A DNA stretch of 64,000 nt from Sinohyriopsis cumingii (GCA_028554795.2 CM068825.1:96279451-96343450); one strand, 5' to 3'. Shown: positions 1 to 12,829, counted from the stretch's first letter. Notes: generated by a model from the sequence alone, not told the origin. Program-made: numbers and translations.

Positions 1-571
1 TGTAAAGCACTTTATTCTGTGTTTGGCTCATCTGGGAATACGGACATTTCGGTATTAATGTCTGCAATGTTAAGGTGCTTTGCAAAAGTCTTTGAAAGAC
101 AGAATGACCGTATTTAGTTGCAGCTTTCATAAAATATATAATATATGTAACTTGATACGTACAAAGTTCAAGTTTTGCTGCCTTAAGAAGATTCTTAATG
201 CTATGGCAGCATGGTTTGAAAATTTGAAATTTAAAATAAGTATTATCATCTTAGCTGGGAGTAAAGTTAGAATCATTTAAAGTTCAGGCATAGTTATTTG
301 ATTGTACCTCTAAATACATGCCAGAGTTTAAAATGACATTAGAGACAGCATCATTTATTAAAGTATACAGTGTTTAGGATTTACCTATGCAAAAATAATA
401 CAACTAGACTCCATAATTCAATAATGACTAAATTATATGTGTACGAAAATTAAACCTGTAAAAAAAAAATTTTTTTTAAATCATTAACTTCTAATCTTGT
501 TTGTAAGTAAGGTTAGAGTCATAAAAATTCAGGTTAGGCTTTTTAATTGTACTTTACATTCATACCGGATT
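1..571. other. AT-rich sequence, no gene seen
   Basis: No reading frame with recognisable protein similarity and no structured repeat was seen. Short open frames here have low-complexity, AT-driven composition. Confidence 0.6.
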
Positions 572-582
572 CAGGGCTGGCA

Positions 583-617
<35 letters not shown>

Positions 618-756
618 ACTGATTTCAGGGGGCGCATTTTTTTGAAAATTATTGTTTATAAATTCTGAAATTTGTATTTTCGGGGGGAGGGGGGGCGCCA
701 GAATCTAACGTTGCCTAGGGCGCCAGATAGTCTGGCCGGGTCTGGCGCCGGCCCTG
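572..756. mobile_element. Non-autonomous hAT-type MITE, 185 bp
   Basis: The ends form imperfect terminal inverted repeats: left CAGGGCTGGC and right GCCGGCCCTG, whose reverse complement is CAGGGCCGGC. The flanks are ACCGGATT at 564-571 and GCCGGATT at 757-764, an 8-bp target-site duplication with one mismatch. An 8-bp duplication and CAGGG ends are typical of hAT transposons. The interior is GC-rich compared with its surroundings and has no coding capacity. Confidence 0.8.
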
Positions 757-944
757 GCCGGATTCAGATGATACTAATGAGAACCATTTGTAGTTTTGAA
801 TGTATAGTCTGTGTTTAATTTTTTGGTTACCTGGTCATAAGGCCAAGTGAGAGTATGGTATGGTTAGCACCTAGTGTGCATCATCCATCATTTGTCATTT
901 GTAAATATTGCTGTTTTTTATTTGCGCACCCACCCACCCCATGT

Positions 945-1940
945 GGATCAATTGAGATCAGGGTTGGTAGGAATGTTCCTTAGGACATGCTCTTCAGAAA
1001 TTTGGTTCAAAGAGATTCCTTTACCAGCAGTGTGAGTTCCATAGCAACCAACATGGAGAACCTATTTTCAGTTTCTTAGAAATGCTCAGACAATTTTACT
1101 TGCCACATTCTCAATTAAAAGTATATCCTGGGTGGCTGTCTTAGTATTAGTGTGGCTTTAGTAACCAGTTGGGAAACCTATTTTTCATTTCTTCTCTACA
1201 ATGACTTATCCAGTTTTTATCAAATATGATATGAATGTTTTTTGGGACATGATATCAAAATGTTATTTATATTTTCTCATATTAAATAGGTGGAATATCT
1301 ATTTTCAGCATTGCTGGAATGGCAGAGTCAGTTTTGATCCCACTTGGAGTGTTTCTTAGGACATGCTTTATAAAAATGGCGTCATGGTAGCTTGTCAAAC
1401 AGAGATGTGGTTTCCATAACAACATTTTAGAAAAATGTAATTTCTTTGTCTCCAGAATATCCTAACCAGTTCTGATGAAACTTGGTATGACTGTTTCTTA
1501 GGACATATTGTATAAAAAATTTGTTTGGAATGATACTAAAGGCAATAGTGTGGCTTCATTAGTAGCCATATGGAAAACCGTTTTTTTTCAGTTAATTCTC
1601 TAGAACAGCTGAGCCAAGTTTTGATCAAACTTTGTAGTTATATTTCATAGGACTTCAAACTTACGTCTTTAGTGTCTCCTCTAGCAACTGTTGCATAGCA
1701 ACCATATGTAAACCCTGTTGTGAAGATCTCCAGAACAACTGGGCCACTCTTGATCATATTTGGTCTGAATGTATGTTAGGACATGCTGTATCAAAATTCT
1801 ATCTTGGATGGCTCCCCTATCATGGTTGTGACTTCTTTAGCAATCTTGTTGAAACTTTACTTTTTACTTCTTTTCTTGAACGGCTAAGCTAGATTTGATC
1901 AAAGTTGGTATCATGTTTCTTAAGACATGCTCTGTCACCA
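945..1940. repeat. Decayed tandem repeat, unit about 145 bp
   Basis: About seven diverged units share the core TTAGGACATGCT preceded by TTGATCAAACTTGGTATGA-like sequence, and a second block like TAGCAACCATATGGAAACC. The core recurs near 980, 1237, 1354, 1499, 1647, 1776 and 1918, so most spacings are 130-150 bp. Identity between units is low, so this is an old array. No coding potential is visible. Confidence 0.65.
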
Positions 1941-2164
1941 GGCAGTGGTGTGGTTTTTCATTTGTCATGTTTAAGCTTTGTGAACCGTAAGTGTTTTTGC
2001 ACATTCGTTTTCAATTTTAATCCTCCTTTTAGGTTTGGAGAATTTCTTTTTAATTGCTTTCCTTTTAGACCTTAAATGGCTGTCAGTTGGCATTGCCTCA
2101 TGTTTGACCATCATTGAAAGATGTATACAAAATTGGTCCCATGCTTCTTGTAGAAGGTGTGCCT

Positions 2165-2830
2165 GGTTTTCTATTCATCCTTCCATTCTTCTACCCATCC
2201 CACTTCAATTTCCAAACAGTAACTCCCAAAATTATTATTGTATTTGAACTAGATTTAGTATGCTGCCTGATAAGTGATGAAACTTTCTCGCTGTAAGCAT
2301 TATGTATACTTGTTGAGATCTGTTACTTTTCATTTCCACACAATAAATAACTCGGGATAACTGTTGGACTTCATCCAGATTTAATGTGCTGCTTGATACT
2401 GACAAAACTTGTCAGTCTTTTACATCACTATTTAATTAATGAATTTACAGAAGACCCTTTTCTGTACAATAAATCCATGTATTAATATTGGTTTGAAATC
2501 AAATTGGAAGTGGTATACTTATGCTGTTTGAGACCTTGGCTGACTTCAGTTGTCAGCATTCTGTGTCTTTGTTCAGCTGAGTTACAGAACCTGGTTATTA
2601 TACATACCCATTTTTTTCCTGCACAATAAATTACTTAATTGTTGTTTTTTTTACCCCAATATGCAGTGTGACTTTATATTAATGTAAGTCTGATTATCAG
2701 TATATATCATGAACAGAATTTTATAATGTGTCATTGTTTATCGGGGTTATAGCCTCTGATCATTAGACCCACCCATTTTGGTTTCTGCACATCAAATTCC
2801 TTTATTATTTCTTTTCAACCAAATGCCGTT
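2165..2830. repeat. Decayed tandem repeat, unit about 125-160 bp
   Basis: Four or five weakly conserved units share a motif like CTGCACAATAAATTACTT (near 2342, 2466, 2626 and 2786) and a motif like AGATTTARTRTGCTGCYTGAT. The repeated AATAAA-like words come from the repeat and are not evidence of polyadenylation sites. Confidence 0.5.
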
Positions 2831-3029
2831 ACTTTTTAATCATAATTTAAAGGCATCTTGATATGAATGAGGCCAGAGGACAGAGAGTGATGTTACTTCC
2901 CTGAATTTGCTTGTGGAGTCACATTGTATACATCCCAGTGGACAAGGTTGAAGTTTTTGGGTTGAGATTTTACATTTCATTATATTCCAGGTGTATAGAC
3001 CATTCTATGCACATGTTTGACTTGGAATT

Positions 3030-3335
3030 TTTAGCGTAGCTTTAACAATTTTTCAATCGTATCGCTACGATTGTATTGCTACAATGTTTGTACTGCGACA
3101 GTTTATAGTGATGTCTAGCACTGGGGCATCATGCCGCAGACATGTAGCATCATGTCCCACCCAGTCACATTATCCTGGGACAAGTCCTAACACTAACCTC
3201 TTAATGCTGAGCGTCTAACAAGGCAGCTTCTAGTACCATTTTTATAAGTCTTTGGTATGACTCAGTTGGGGTTTGAACTTTATTTCTCCTGCATCTGCGG
3301 CGGAAACTCTATCCACTAGGCCACTGGAGTGGTAG
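3030..3335 (-). mobile_element. tRNA-derived SINE (family A), fullest copy
   Basis: Read on the minus strand, the head has a pol III A-box-like GGCCTAGTGGATAGAG followed about 35 nt later by a B-box-like AGTTCAAACCCC. A body with TGCTAGACATCACTATAAAC and a 3' end like AAAAATTGTTAAAGCTACG follow. The same body occurs at 24,985, 60,775 and 62,165, which shows it is a dispersed family. This copy keeps the tRNA-like head that the others lack. Confidence 0.75.
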
Positions 3336-4456
3336 GACCATTCTATTACACGTGATCAGTGCTTTGTAACTGAAGAAGGAGTTAAGATAGTGAAAGCAGA
3401 TATCCAAAGTGATTTTAAATCTAGTGAATATTACAACCCTCAGTTTAATATTTGTATTTGATTTTAAAAAGTACACTTTCAAATTTCTATATTTGTTATA
3501 TAGGCTTATGTGCCATTTTAAAAAAAAAAGTGCATATAGCACTCAACCCTTCTTTCTTCTCACTAAGGATAGTTTGAGATGTTTCATATTTACTGTATTA
3601 GATATTTCTGTCCTTGATAACTTCTTATTTGTTGAAGATCAGTGTTGGTAATTTTGACTTACTGATAGAACTTTGACCCAACTTAGAAACTTGCTTGAAT
3701 TCTTTTTCTTATGGGAATGCTTTTACCATGGCTTGAAAATATGTATTTAAATTTTCATGCTTTTTGTCTTGCCTGTGGAGCTTAGGTATTACTTTTTATG
3801 GTGTTCTTTTGGTCATATGTATAAGTTTTTATGTTAAGTTTTTACGTTTAGCTCTGTTTCTCTTGTCATGTTTCATGTACAGTTATGAAACTTTCTGGCT
3901 TTATTTATTGTGGATAGTTATCACAGGCACAAGGTCAGTGAACTAGTAGTATTCATGCTTCAGAGATTTTGTTGGATATTTGAAGTATGCCTTGGTGAAG
4001 CAGGTGAGACTTGGCATTTAGCAGAATTCAGTAGCACGCAGCAAAACTGAGAATATTACACTATAATAGTCACTGTTGTGCTGTTTGTTGACAAGAATTC
4101 ATGTTGTTAATGAGCAGCACACTACTAAATACAGTAAAGCAGAGCATATCATATCATAATGGTCACGTTTGTTGATGATTAGATTTTGTATGTTGTTGTT
4201 ACTTCTGTTTTCATAATTGGCAGTCATATACACTATGGAATGGACATCAATTCATTTCACTAGGAAATTAATGGTGGGGTTAAATTTTAATTCATATTGC
4301 TATATTCTGCCAAACTGTAAGAAAAGATACAATTTCATCTTTCTCAAACACATTATGTTAAGTTTTAATTATTATTCCATTGTATCAGTATCATCGCAAG
4401 TTTAATGCTGTTATATTGACAGTATTGAATGTAGATGAAATACCGTACTGCAGATT
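3336..4456. other. AT-rich sequence, no gene seen
   Basis: Several short open frames exist here, but they are rich in Phe, Leu, Ile and Tyr codons generated by AT bias and show no recognisable motif. Confidence 0.5.
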
Positions 4457-4534
4457 CTTGGGTCAGCCATAAAGTTTGCCATGTTTTACATTCATCTTGG
4501 GTCAGCCATAAAGTTTGCTGTGTTTTACTTTCAT
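4457..4534. repeat. Two-copy tandem repeat, 39-bp period
   Basis: CTTGGGTCAGCCATAAAG occurs at 4457 and again at 4496, and the following bases match closely too. It is a simple local duplication. Confidence 0.85.
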
Positions 4535-4545
4535 CTCACCAGCCA

Positions 4546-6082
4546 ATCAGAGTTGCTGCAATTGATATTTGTTTTCCACAATTGTTGTGAAACTTTTGCA
4601 GTCATTTCCTAATGCTAAATGTTTAAAATTATTTAAAATCATGCTGCAGTTGAGAAATAAGTTCCTACACTACAGAATGTTGTTTTTTTAGGTCAGAAAC
4701 AACTTATTGGGAATTCTTAAAGATGGCCATGACAAGAGGTGCTTCATGATTTACATTTTCATACTTCCCTTTTGTTGGATGTTATTACTACAGCTACTTT
4801 TCTGTGTGAGTTTTTTAATGTTGTGAGTGTTTTCGCTTTGAGTACATTTTGTAAAAATGTTAAGCAGTTTGTAATTGTTGAATTATTGAAATGGTTGCTC
4901 TTGAAGGTCATTGAAGAATGTGTGGAACTTGTTTACAAGTCTGTGATTTAATGAGTAAATCTTCTTGCAAATCATTCTTATTGCATGGGCTGAGATCTTT
5001 TAATGTTGAGATAAATAGGTCAAAAGTCATGCTTTGTACAATATAGTTAACTTCTGGGTTGTTAGAGTTACTCCTCTTTTGTTGACTCTGATTATGTCTC
5101 CCTTTTTCTTTTCTCTCTCTCTCTCTCTCCCTCTCTCATTATCCTCAGAATTCTATAGTATTGTATGGAATAACAGTACACATTACCATTTGGTTTGAAC
5201 AAGGGTAAGAATGGACTTTTGGAAGTTAAACATTTGTTTCCAAATTATGGAGAGATGGTTTGTTTTGTTCTTTGCACTGAAAATTGGTGCATCATTTCTT
5301 TAGACACTGTCACATGATTGTTTACTGTTATGTGTTAGTTCTGCATGTAGGTACTTCATTTTGATAAGCACTGTAGAAGTGAGTGGTCAACCTTCAAATG
5401 ACTTACATTCTGACAAGTGACTTTCATTCACTTCATACCCGCAACATTGAAAATGACATGGTCTCTGGGAGAATGTTACAAGAATAATATATTAATTTGA
5501 GCAACCTAGTAATCGGGTGTAGATTGGTATGTGCAGGGTGCAGGCTGAATAACAATTTTTAAATATAAAGGTAACCAGATAAAACAGGGTTGTAGGTTGC
5601 ATGTGCCTGGTTTAGATAAACTCAGTGTAACATTGCTGTGCAAATTTTGGCACAAGTGGTTATATACCGAGGTCTCAACCTGATCTTGGTTGAAAGAGTG
5701 GGTTGCATGTTGTTCTTTATGACACTAGAACTGTTTTGTATAATGCTATTATTGATTCAGCCCTTGTAGCTCACAACGTTTTACAAAATTCGTTGTTCAA
5801 ATCACTGTGATAAATATAAGTACCGGTAGATCATGCAAACATTAACTACCCATGTAATCATTGATAATGTATGTTTCTTCATGATCTATAAATATAGATC
5901 ATAATGTGTAATGTATTTAGCTCAGAGTCAAGTTACTGACTTTGGTTTGAAAATGTTCTTTACATACAGTGGCAGGAAACTGTAGTTCTGTTTTTTCAAA
6001 TATTAAACATTTTTCTAGCATTGTTTAAACAAATTGTCATTGAAATACAATTACTTCAATAAAACATGCTGATGGTTGATGA
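4546..6082. other. No gene seen; short CT microsatellite inside
   Basis: Unrecognised AT-rich sequence. A pyrimidine (CT)n tract lies at about 5108-5137. No coding region or transposon end was identified. Confidence 0.5.
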
Positions 6083-8215
6083 TTTTACTTTATATGAATG
6101 GAAGCTGAGGTTTGATTCAAATGGGTATGTATGTTGGATTTTGTTTGATGTTGAATAAGTATGATCTTTACTGAATGAGTTGGTGAGATGAGGTTTGATG
6201 TAGAATGAGTATATAGTCTTTACTGAATGAGTAGGTAAGCTGGGGCTTGATGTTGAATGAGTATGGTCTTTACTGAATGAGTAGGTAAGTTGAGGCTTGA
6301 TACTGAATGATTGTGGTCTTTACTGAATGAGTAGGTAAGCTGGGGCTTGATATTGAATGAGTGTGGTCATTACTGAATGAGTTGTTAAGTGGAGGTTTTA
6401 TGTTCAATGCATATGGTCGTTACTGAATGAGTAGGTAAGTTGAGGCTTGATATTGAATGAGTGTGGTCTTTACTGAATGAGTAGGTAAGCTGGGGCTTGA
6501 TGTTGAATGAGTATGGTCTTTACTGAACGAGTAGGTTAAGTTGAGGCTTGATATTGAATGAGTGTGGTCTTTACTGAATGAGTAGGTACGGTGAGGCTTG
6601 ATATTGAATGAGTGTGGTCTTTACTGAATGAGTAGGTAAGCTGGGGCTTGATATTGAATGAGTGTGGTCTTTACTGAACGAGTAGGTAAGCTGGGGCTTG
6701 ATATTGAATGAGTGTGGTCTTTACTGAATGAGTAGGTAAGATGGGGCTTGATGTTGAATGAGTATGGTCTTTACTGAACGAGTAGGTAAGTTGAGGCTTG
6801 ATATTGAATGAGTGTGGTCTTTACTGAATGGGTAGGTAAGCTGGGGCTTGATATTGAATGAGTGTGGTCTTTACTGAATGAGTATGTAAGATGGCTCTTG
6901 ATGTTGAATGAGTATGGACTTTACTGAACGAGTAGGTAAGTTGAGGCTTGATATTGAATGAGTGTGGTCTTTACTGAATGAGTAGGTAAGCTGGGGCTTG
7001 ATATTTAATGAGTGTGGTCATTACTGAATGAGTTGGTAAGTGGAGGTTTTATGTTCAATCCATATGGTCTTTACTGAATGAGTAGGTAAGTTGAGGCTTG
7101 ATATTGAATGAGTATGGTCTTTACTGAATGAGTAGGTAAGGTGGGGCTTGATATTGAATGTGTGTGGTCATTACTGAATGAGTTGGTAAGGTGATGCTTG
7201 ATGTTCAGTGAGTATGGTCTTTACTGAACGAGTAGGTCAGTTGGGGCTTGATGTTGAATGAGTATGGATTTTATGCTGAGTTGGTGTGGAGGTTTGATGT
7301 TAAATGCATATCGATTTTATGCTGTGCTGGTATGCTTTGGTCTGATGTTGAATGGGTATGGATTTTAGTGAATGAGTATTTAAGCTTAGTTTTGATGTTG
7401 AATGAGTATGGATTTTACTGAATGAGTTTTTAAGTGGAGGTTAGATGTTGAATGAGTATGGTCTTTGCTGAATGAGTAGGTGAGCTGGGGTTTGATGTTG
7501 AATGAGTTTGGATTTTATGCCGAGTTGGTAAGTGGAGGTTTAATGTTGAATGAGTATGGCCTTTACTGAATGAGTTTTTAAGCAGAGGTTAGATATTGAA
7601 TGAGTGTGGTCTTTACTGAATGAGTAGGTAAGTTGTGGCTTGATATTGAATGAGCATGGTCTTTACTGAACGAGTAGGTGAGCTGGGGCTTGATGTTGAA
7701 TGAGTATGGATTTTATGCTGAGTTGGTAAATGGAGGTTTGATGTTGAATGCGTATCAATTTTATGCTGTGCTGGTATGCTTTGGTTTGTTGTTGAATGGG
7801 TATGGATTTTAATGAATGAGTATTTAAGCTTAGTTTTGATGTTGAATGAGTATGGATTTTACTTGGTATGTAAGCCGAAGTTTGATTTTGTATGGGTATA
7901 GGTTTTACTGAACGAGTATGCAAGCTGAGGTTCCATTTTGAATGGATATGGATTTTAGTGAACGAATATGCAAGCTGAGGTTCGTTTTTGTATGGGTATG
8001 GGTTTTGCTTGGTATGTAAGCCGAGGTTTAATTGTGAATGGGTATGGTTTTTAGTGAGCGAGTATGCAAGCTGAGGCTAGTTTTTGTTTGGGTTTGGGTT
8101 TTACTTAGTATGTAATCCGAGGTTTGATTTTGAATGGGTATGGGTTTTAGTGAACGAGTATGCAAACTGATGTTTGATGTCGTCTGTGTATGTAAGACGA
8201 TGTTTGATGTTGAAT
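6083..8215. repeat. 50-bp minisatellite array, about 42 units
   Basis: A 2.1-kb tandem array with an exact 50-bp period in its middle, for example the GRGGCTTGAT core at 6543, 6593 and 6643. Each unit contains two TGAATGAGT-like half-motifs separated by GGTCTTTACT. Units in the centre (6.2-7.2 kb) are nearly identical, while those right of about 7.8 kb are clearly diverged, as expected if the array is homogenised internally and decays at the edge. Minus-strand reading frames of 86 and 111 codons here are artefacts: a 50-bp period changes frame every unit, so there is no conserved peptide repeat. Confidence 0.95.
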
Positions 8216-9287
8216 GCAGAGTACATGTATATAAAGATAACAGACTGCTCCAAAATAACCAAAACCTTGGTTTAATCTTGTCATAAATTTTTTCTACTTC
8301 TAGAAGAAAAGAAAAATTACACAGAACTTTTAAAAAAACTATAGGCGGTTTATGAGCAGGCATTGCCAGCTCGTCTTCTGGACATTGCCTATCGTATTTG
8401 CCGTTTTGTGAGAAAGAAGATGATGATTAACTAAAGTCATGGTATAAGATAGTTTTCAGTTCTCTGAAACTGAAATATTACAAATCCCCACCCTTTTTTT
8501 TTTAAAAAAAAAAAACAAAAAAAGTTAATCACTTCGAACTTTGCTCTGCTTGATGCAAAAATAAAAACATACATCGTTGAATTCCTAGGTCCAAGGCAAA
8601 AGTTTGAGTGGGTTTCATAGCACTTGCCCAACAGGGGAGGGGGAAAAATTGGTACAAACGTGTACTTTAGGTGTGCATTTTTGGTTACGAGTTGACATTC
8701 ACCTCGGGGGTGGGTGAGTTGTACACTATAAATATTTTTACCTGGAATAATTACACTTTCTGAGGGGATGCATCATGATCAGCACTACACTCTCATCACA
8801 AATGTAGACCACTTTGACCTTTATTTCAGTCTTCACTGACTTGGATTAAACTGTGTAGGTTCGCTGTTTCTTGCTTTGTTCATGATAATCAACAAACAGC
8901 ATGATTGTATGCATCTCTGTTAATACTACACGTATACCACAAAAGAAGGTCACTGTGACTTATATTCCACATTTTACTGGCCTATGTTAGGTTTCTGCGT
9001 TAAACAATTTCAATTGTGAAACATTTAAATTTCTACTAATCAAATATGGCAATTTATGGATTTTTACAGCCTACTGGACCCAGTAACCCTATTATACCAA
9101 GATAATCCAATATGCTACTGGGGATACAATATAACAACAAAAAATAAATTAAAAAACTTGCTGTTCTTAACCATGTCAACAGACGAATGTTTGATACATG
9201 TACAAGAGAACAGAAAAAGGTCAGCTAACAAATCAGTGTCAGGACAATAACGGAAACAGCTGAATATACCAAACTAAAAGCTCGTAC
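8216..9287. other. Unrecognised AT-rich sequence
   Basis: No gene or repeat boundary was identified. It includes poly-T/poly-A runs near 8,491-8,523. Confidence 0.5.
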
Positions 9288-9295
9288 CTTTAGAG

Positions 9296-9594
9296 CAGGG
9301 GTGGGCAAACTATCGCCCGCGGGCCGCATGCGGCCCGCCAAGGGCTTTCATGCGACCTAATTCTGTTTATGTTTCTCTGTTTATCAAATAAAGGTGCTTC
9401 TTTTGAAGTTTAATTTTAAGTTTTCAAATATTAACAACATATTAACAACTGAAAATTAATTAGATGTTATTTAGAAAAACCTTTTGTTTTTGCTATTTCA
9501 AATATTAATTATTTTACTTTATGAACTATGCGGCCCGCGACAAGGTGTAAATTTGTGTTTGCGGCACTTGCATTGGAAAGTTTGCCCACCTCTG
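9296..9594. mobile_element. Non-autonomous hAT MITE, 299 bp
   Basis: Terminal inverted repeats CAGGGGTGGGCAAACT (left) and AGTTTGCCCACCTCTG (right) bound an internal non-coding segment that contains GCGGCCCGC-type motifs near both ends. The flanks are identical 8-bp target-site duplications, CTTTAGAG, at 9288-9295 and 9595-9602. Exact duplications indicate a fairly recent insertion. CAGGGGTGGGCAAACT-type ends with 8-bp duplications are characteristic of animal hAT elements. Confidence 0.95.
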
Positions 9595-9749
9595 CTTTAG
9601 AGAGAGCAAGAGGAAACATGAAGAGCCTGTGTTTCTAGGTTGAACTCACGCTTCACTAGTTAGTGTGGGATATAGTACAAAAAATCAATATAGAAAAGAA
9701 GTTGTGTCAAACACTTAAAGAAACGTGATGATATAGTCACGAAGGTATC

Positions 9750-10745
9750 TGAAAGTCTGAAATACATTGACCGAAACGTTCTCGAAAAACTGCTCACAAG
9801 TGAATTATTCTGACGAATTCCTCCCTGTCAAAAACATTGAAAGAAAGGTTCCTTTAAATTCCACATTACAGATGCTAACGCCGCCAATTGAAAAACCAGA
9901 AATACCACCCACATAGACAAGTATTCAGCGTAAACACTAACCCTCCAACAGAGACAGAAATTACAAAAGCACTAAAATAGTTGAAAAATGGAAATGTTCG
10001 ACCAGATGGAATACCTCCAGAAGTATTAAAGACTTACCTCTACATATTAGCTAAGATGCTTCATACCCTCTTAAAACTCTGGGGAACGTGACAGATCCCC
10101 ACCAAATGGAGAATGTGCCACTTAATCAAAATACGATAGAAAGGATACCTGGGAACATGCAACAAATTGGTGTGGAATCATTATGCTGTCGGTACCAAGC
10201 AAAATCTTGACCAGTTTATCTTAGAAAGGCTAAAGAAGGCAGTAACCAAAACCACCGCCAGAACAAGCTGGATTTAGATAAGAAAGGTCCAGTTCAGGCA
10301 AGAAATGCATGCTATGACAGTTAATAGCAAGGAACACGAGACAATCAAACTCTACGGAAACATCATGGAGGAGGTGGCTAAATTTATATATTCTGGAAGC
10401 CTGGTGTACAAAAAGCAGGATAAAAATAGCCAGGCATGCCTTTAAACTTGTCTGGATATCCACCATGATCTCTACAAAGAAAAAACTCAGAATAGTCACT
10501 AGTAGTGTCAGGTAAGTGCTGATATATAGAACAGAAACACGGAGAGTAGACTCAGACACATCAAACAGATGTCATTCGTCAACAAATGTCTCATATGTGC
10601 TCAAAACCTGATGGCAAGAAACAATGAACAACACAAAACCCTGGGAACTGACCTACAAGGAACCTATCATCACTGAGACAGCCAAGAAAAAGTGGATTTG
10701 GACACAAACTGTGGAAGTCAGCAGACAACATCATTAGTAGTTAAT
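9750..10745 (+). pseudogene. Decayed RTE-like non-LTR retrotransposon (endonuclease/RT) fragment
   Basis: Conceptual plus-strand translation, with several stops and frame changes, shows reverse-transcriptase landmarks in order. These are EITKALK-LKNGN followed by PDGIPPEVLK (the GPDGIP region), IPTKWR, then LERLKKAV, and ARTSWI in the position of the QAGFR block. It then jumps to VAKFIYSGSLV and INKCL-like sequence from the C-terminal part. The catalytic YADD region is missing, so an internal deletion is likely. A 109-codon minus-strand frame (10,230-10,559) is a shadow of this remnant. The RTE-like assignment is by motif recall only. Confidence 0.75.
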
Positions 10746-11473
10746 AGGGACGATTCAGCGTAAGTTCACATTTCAGTCTGTCTGCACTGTAATGGTAACA
10801 ACGCAAGAACATAGGGATTATTATGCCACACAGTCCTAGAACAAAACAATGCATCACCCGTTGGAAGCCATTTCATTGGCTATACTTATGTTCTTACCAC
10901 GTTCGCTTCGAATTGACTTGAGTAGCTATTCAGACAGTGACGAGAATGGCCATGCTTTACTGAGTCTGTCCTATAGGCAATTTATATAAAAAAAAATATT
11001 TAAAAAAATTAAACTAATGCACGAACAATGGTACCATGGGCGATCCCATGGAAATTGTGTCCGTCTTATTGCAAAATACATTTTACCGTGCAGATCGCTA
11101 GAACAAACCTCTGATAATATACATTTTGAAAAGTGTTGTGTGACACGGATCGCCATTGTCGCTTGGTGTCTGCTTTCTTCTTCGAAAAGAGATCGTTTCG
11201 TCTTGACTATAAAAATTTAATTTGACTAAGTTTTACGCACTACTTGAACTCATACATTTACGTTGTAGGTGTAAGCCGTCGTTCTCAGTTTTCTGGAAGT
11301 TCGTTTTTGCGTTTCTCAGATGTGATACTATTTTTTATGGACCGAACGAAATTTCTTTTGGCGTGAATCAGGACTCGTGGTTTTGTGGCATAAATGGAGA
11401 ACATTGATGAAAGCTCAGTTATGTCGTCTTCGAAATCGCTGACACGGATTTGAACTAACACTTAAGGTTTTGT
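10746..11473. other. Unrecognised sequence with short internal repeats
   Basis: Variants of GTCTTATTGCAAAAT followed by ACATTT appear near 11,062 and 11,526, and a related block near 11,195, so it is probably part of an unrecognised repeat. No transposon ends were resolved. Confidence 0.4.
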
Positions 11474-11983
11474 GTGAGGCGATACGGTACATCATTGCCT
11501 TTTACTTCCTCAATGAAATCGTTTCATCTTATTGCAAAATTACATTTGACTAGGTTTCATACGCAGCAGGTCCCTGTGTATAAGGAGAGTGTCTTAGCGT
11601 CAGAGTATCCATTCCACTCTCAAACGATCAAGAAGATGGAAGAGTCAGCACAGCTCGACCTGCTGGTCAAATATATGCTAAAAGTCATACGAAAGCATAA
11701 TTCACAGGCGAAATTGGCAACAAAACTTACTCTTTTGGTCGTTGATTTGATGAGAGTCATACGAAAGTGTGTAAGTGCTGATGAAGTTTGCTATATCTGC
11801 AAAGGTAAATGGGTATTTGTCTCCAGAATACCTGCTTCGTCTAAGAAAGAGAGACAAAAGTCAAGATACCTAATATCGTTGTCAGGAGAAAGGACACTGG
11901 GATTCAGAGTGCCCTACGAGAAAAGAGAAGAAACAGAAACAAGACGAAAAAGAGAAGAGGGATTCAGAAGAAAAAGACATTGA
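11474..11983 (+). CDS. Unrecognised 169-residue open frame
   Basis: This frame is longer than chance frames nearby and has a charged Lys/Arg/Glu-rich C-terminal third. A short internal similarity (a VIRK motif occurs twice, about 30 residues apart) and a CYICKGKW segment are visible. Nothing identifies its function. It abuts the GT/44-bp minisatellite block and contains sequence repeated upstream, so a transposon-derived or chance frame is more likely than a host gene. Confidence 0.2.
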   Translation: MRRYGTSLPFTSSMKSFHLIAKLHLTRFHTQQVPVYKESVLASEYPFHSQTIKKMEESAQLDLLVKYMLKVIRKHNSQAKLATKLTLLVVDLMRVIRKCVSADEVCYICKGKWVFVSRIPASSKKERQKSRYLISLSGERTLGFRVPYEKREETETRRKREEGFRRKRH

Positions 11984-12001
11984 AGATGAGGAAGAACTTG
12001 T

Positions 12002-12002
<1 letters not shown>

Positions 12003-12041
<39 letters not shown>

Positions 12042-12486
12042 TGCGTTCGCGTACGTCGTGTAGATCGTATATTTGGTTGGTTTTTTTTTCTTCCTCCCGA
12101 GTGTGGATAGAGTATTTGGGGTTTGTATGCGTTAGCGACGTTGTGTCGATAGTATATTAAGGGTTTGTATGAGTTAGCGACGTTGTGTGGATAGTATATT
12201 TGGGGTTTGTATGCGTTCGCGTACGTTTGTATGGATAGTATATTTGGGGTTTGTATGCGTTCGCGTACGTTTGTGTGGATAGTATATTTGGGGTTTGTAT
12301 GCGTTCGCGTACGTTTGTATGGATAGTATATTTTGGGGTTTGTATGCGTTTGCGTACGTTTGTGTGGATAGTATATTTGGGGTTTGTATGCGTTCGCGTA
12401 CGTTTGTGTGGATAGTTTATTTGGGGTTTGTATTATCTCCCTTCTGTGTTGATAGTATATTTGGGGTTTGTTTTTTTTTCCTCTTT

Positions 12487-12525
<39 letters not shown>

Positions 12526-12796
12526 TCGCGTACGTTGCGTAGATCGTATATTTGGTTGTTTTTTTCTTCTTCCTCCCGAGTGTAGATCGTATATTTGGGG
12601 TTTGTCCGCGTTAGCGACGTTGTGTGGATAGTATATTGGGAATTGTATGCGTTCGGGTACGTTTGTAGGGAAAGTATATTTGGGGTTTGTATGCGTTCGC
12701 GTACGTTTGTGTGGATAGTTTATTTGGGGTTTGTATTATCTCCCTTCTGTGTTGATAGTATATTTGGGGTTTGTTTTTTCCTCTTCCCTCTGTGTG

Positions 12797-12829
<33 letters not shown>

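Noticed and set aside
2342-2791. Series of AATAAA motifs as polyadenylation sites
   Set aside because: They recur with the tandem unit and no upstream gene exists.
3309-3542. 77-codon minus-strand frame overlapping the family A SINE head
   Set aside because: AT-driven composition, no motif, and it overlaps the SINE.
6083-8363. Minus-strand frames of 86 and 111 codons over the 50-bp array; also the array as a possible CRISPR
   Set aside because: A 50-bp period is not a multiple of three and the frames decay with the repeat. There are no unique spacers between conserved repeats, so it is a minisatellite.
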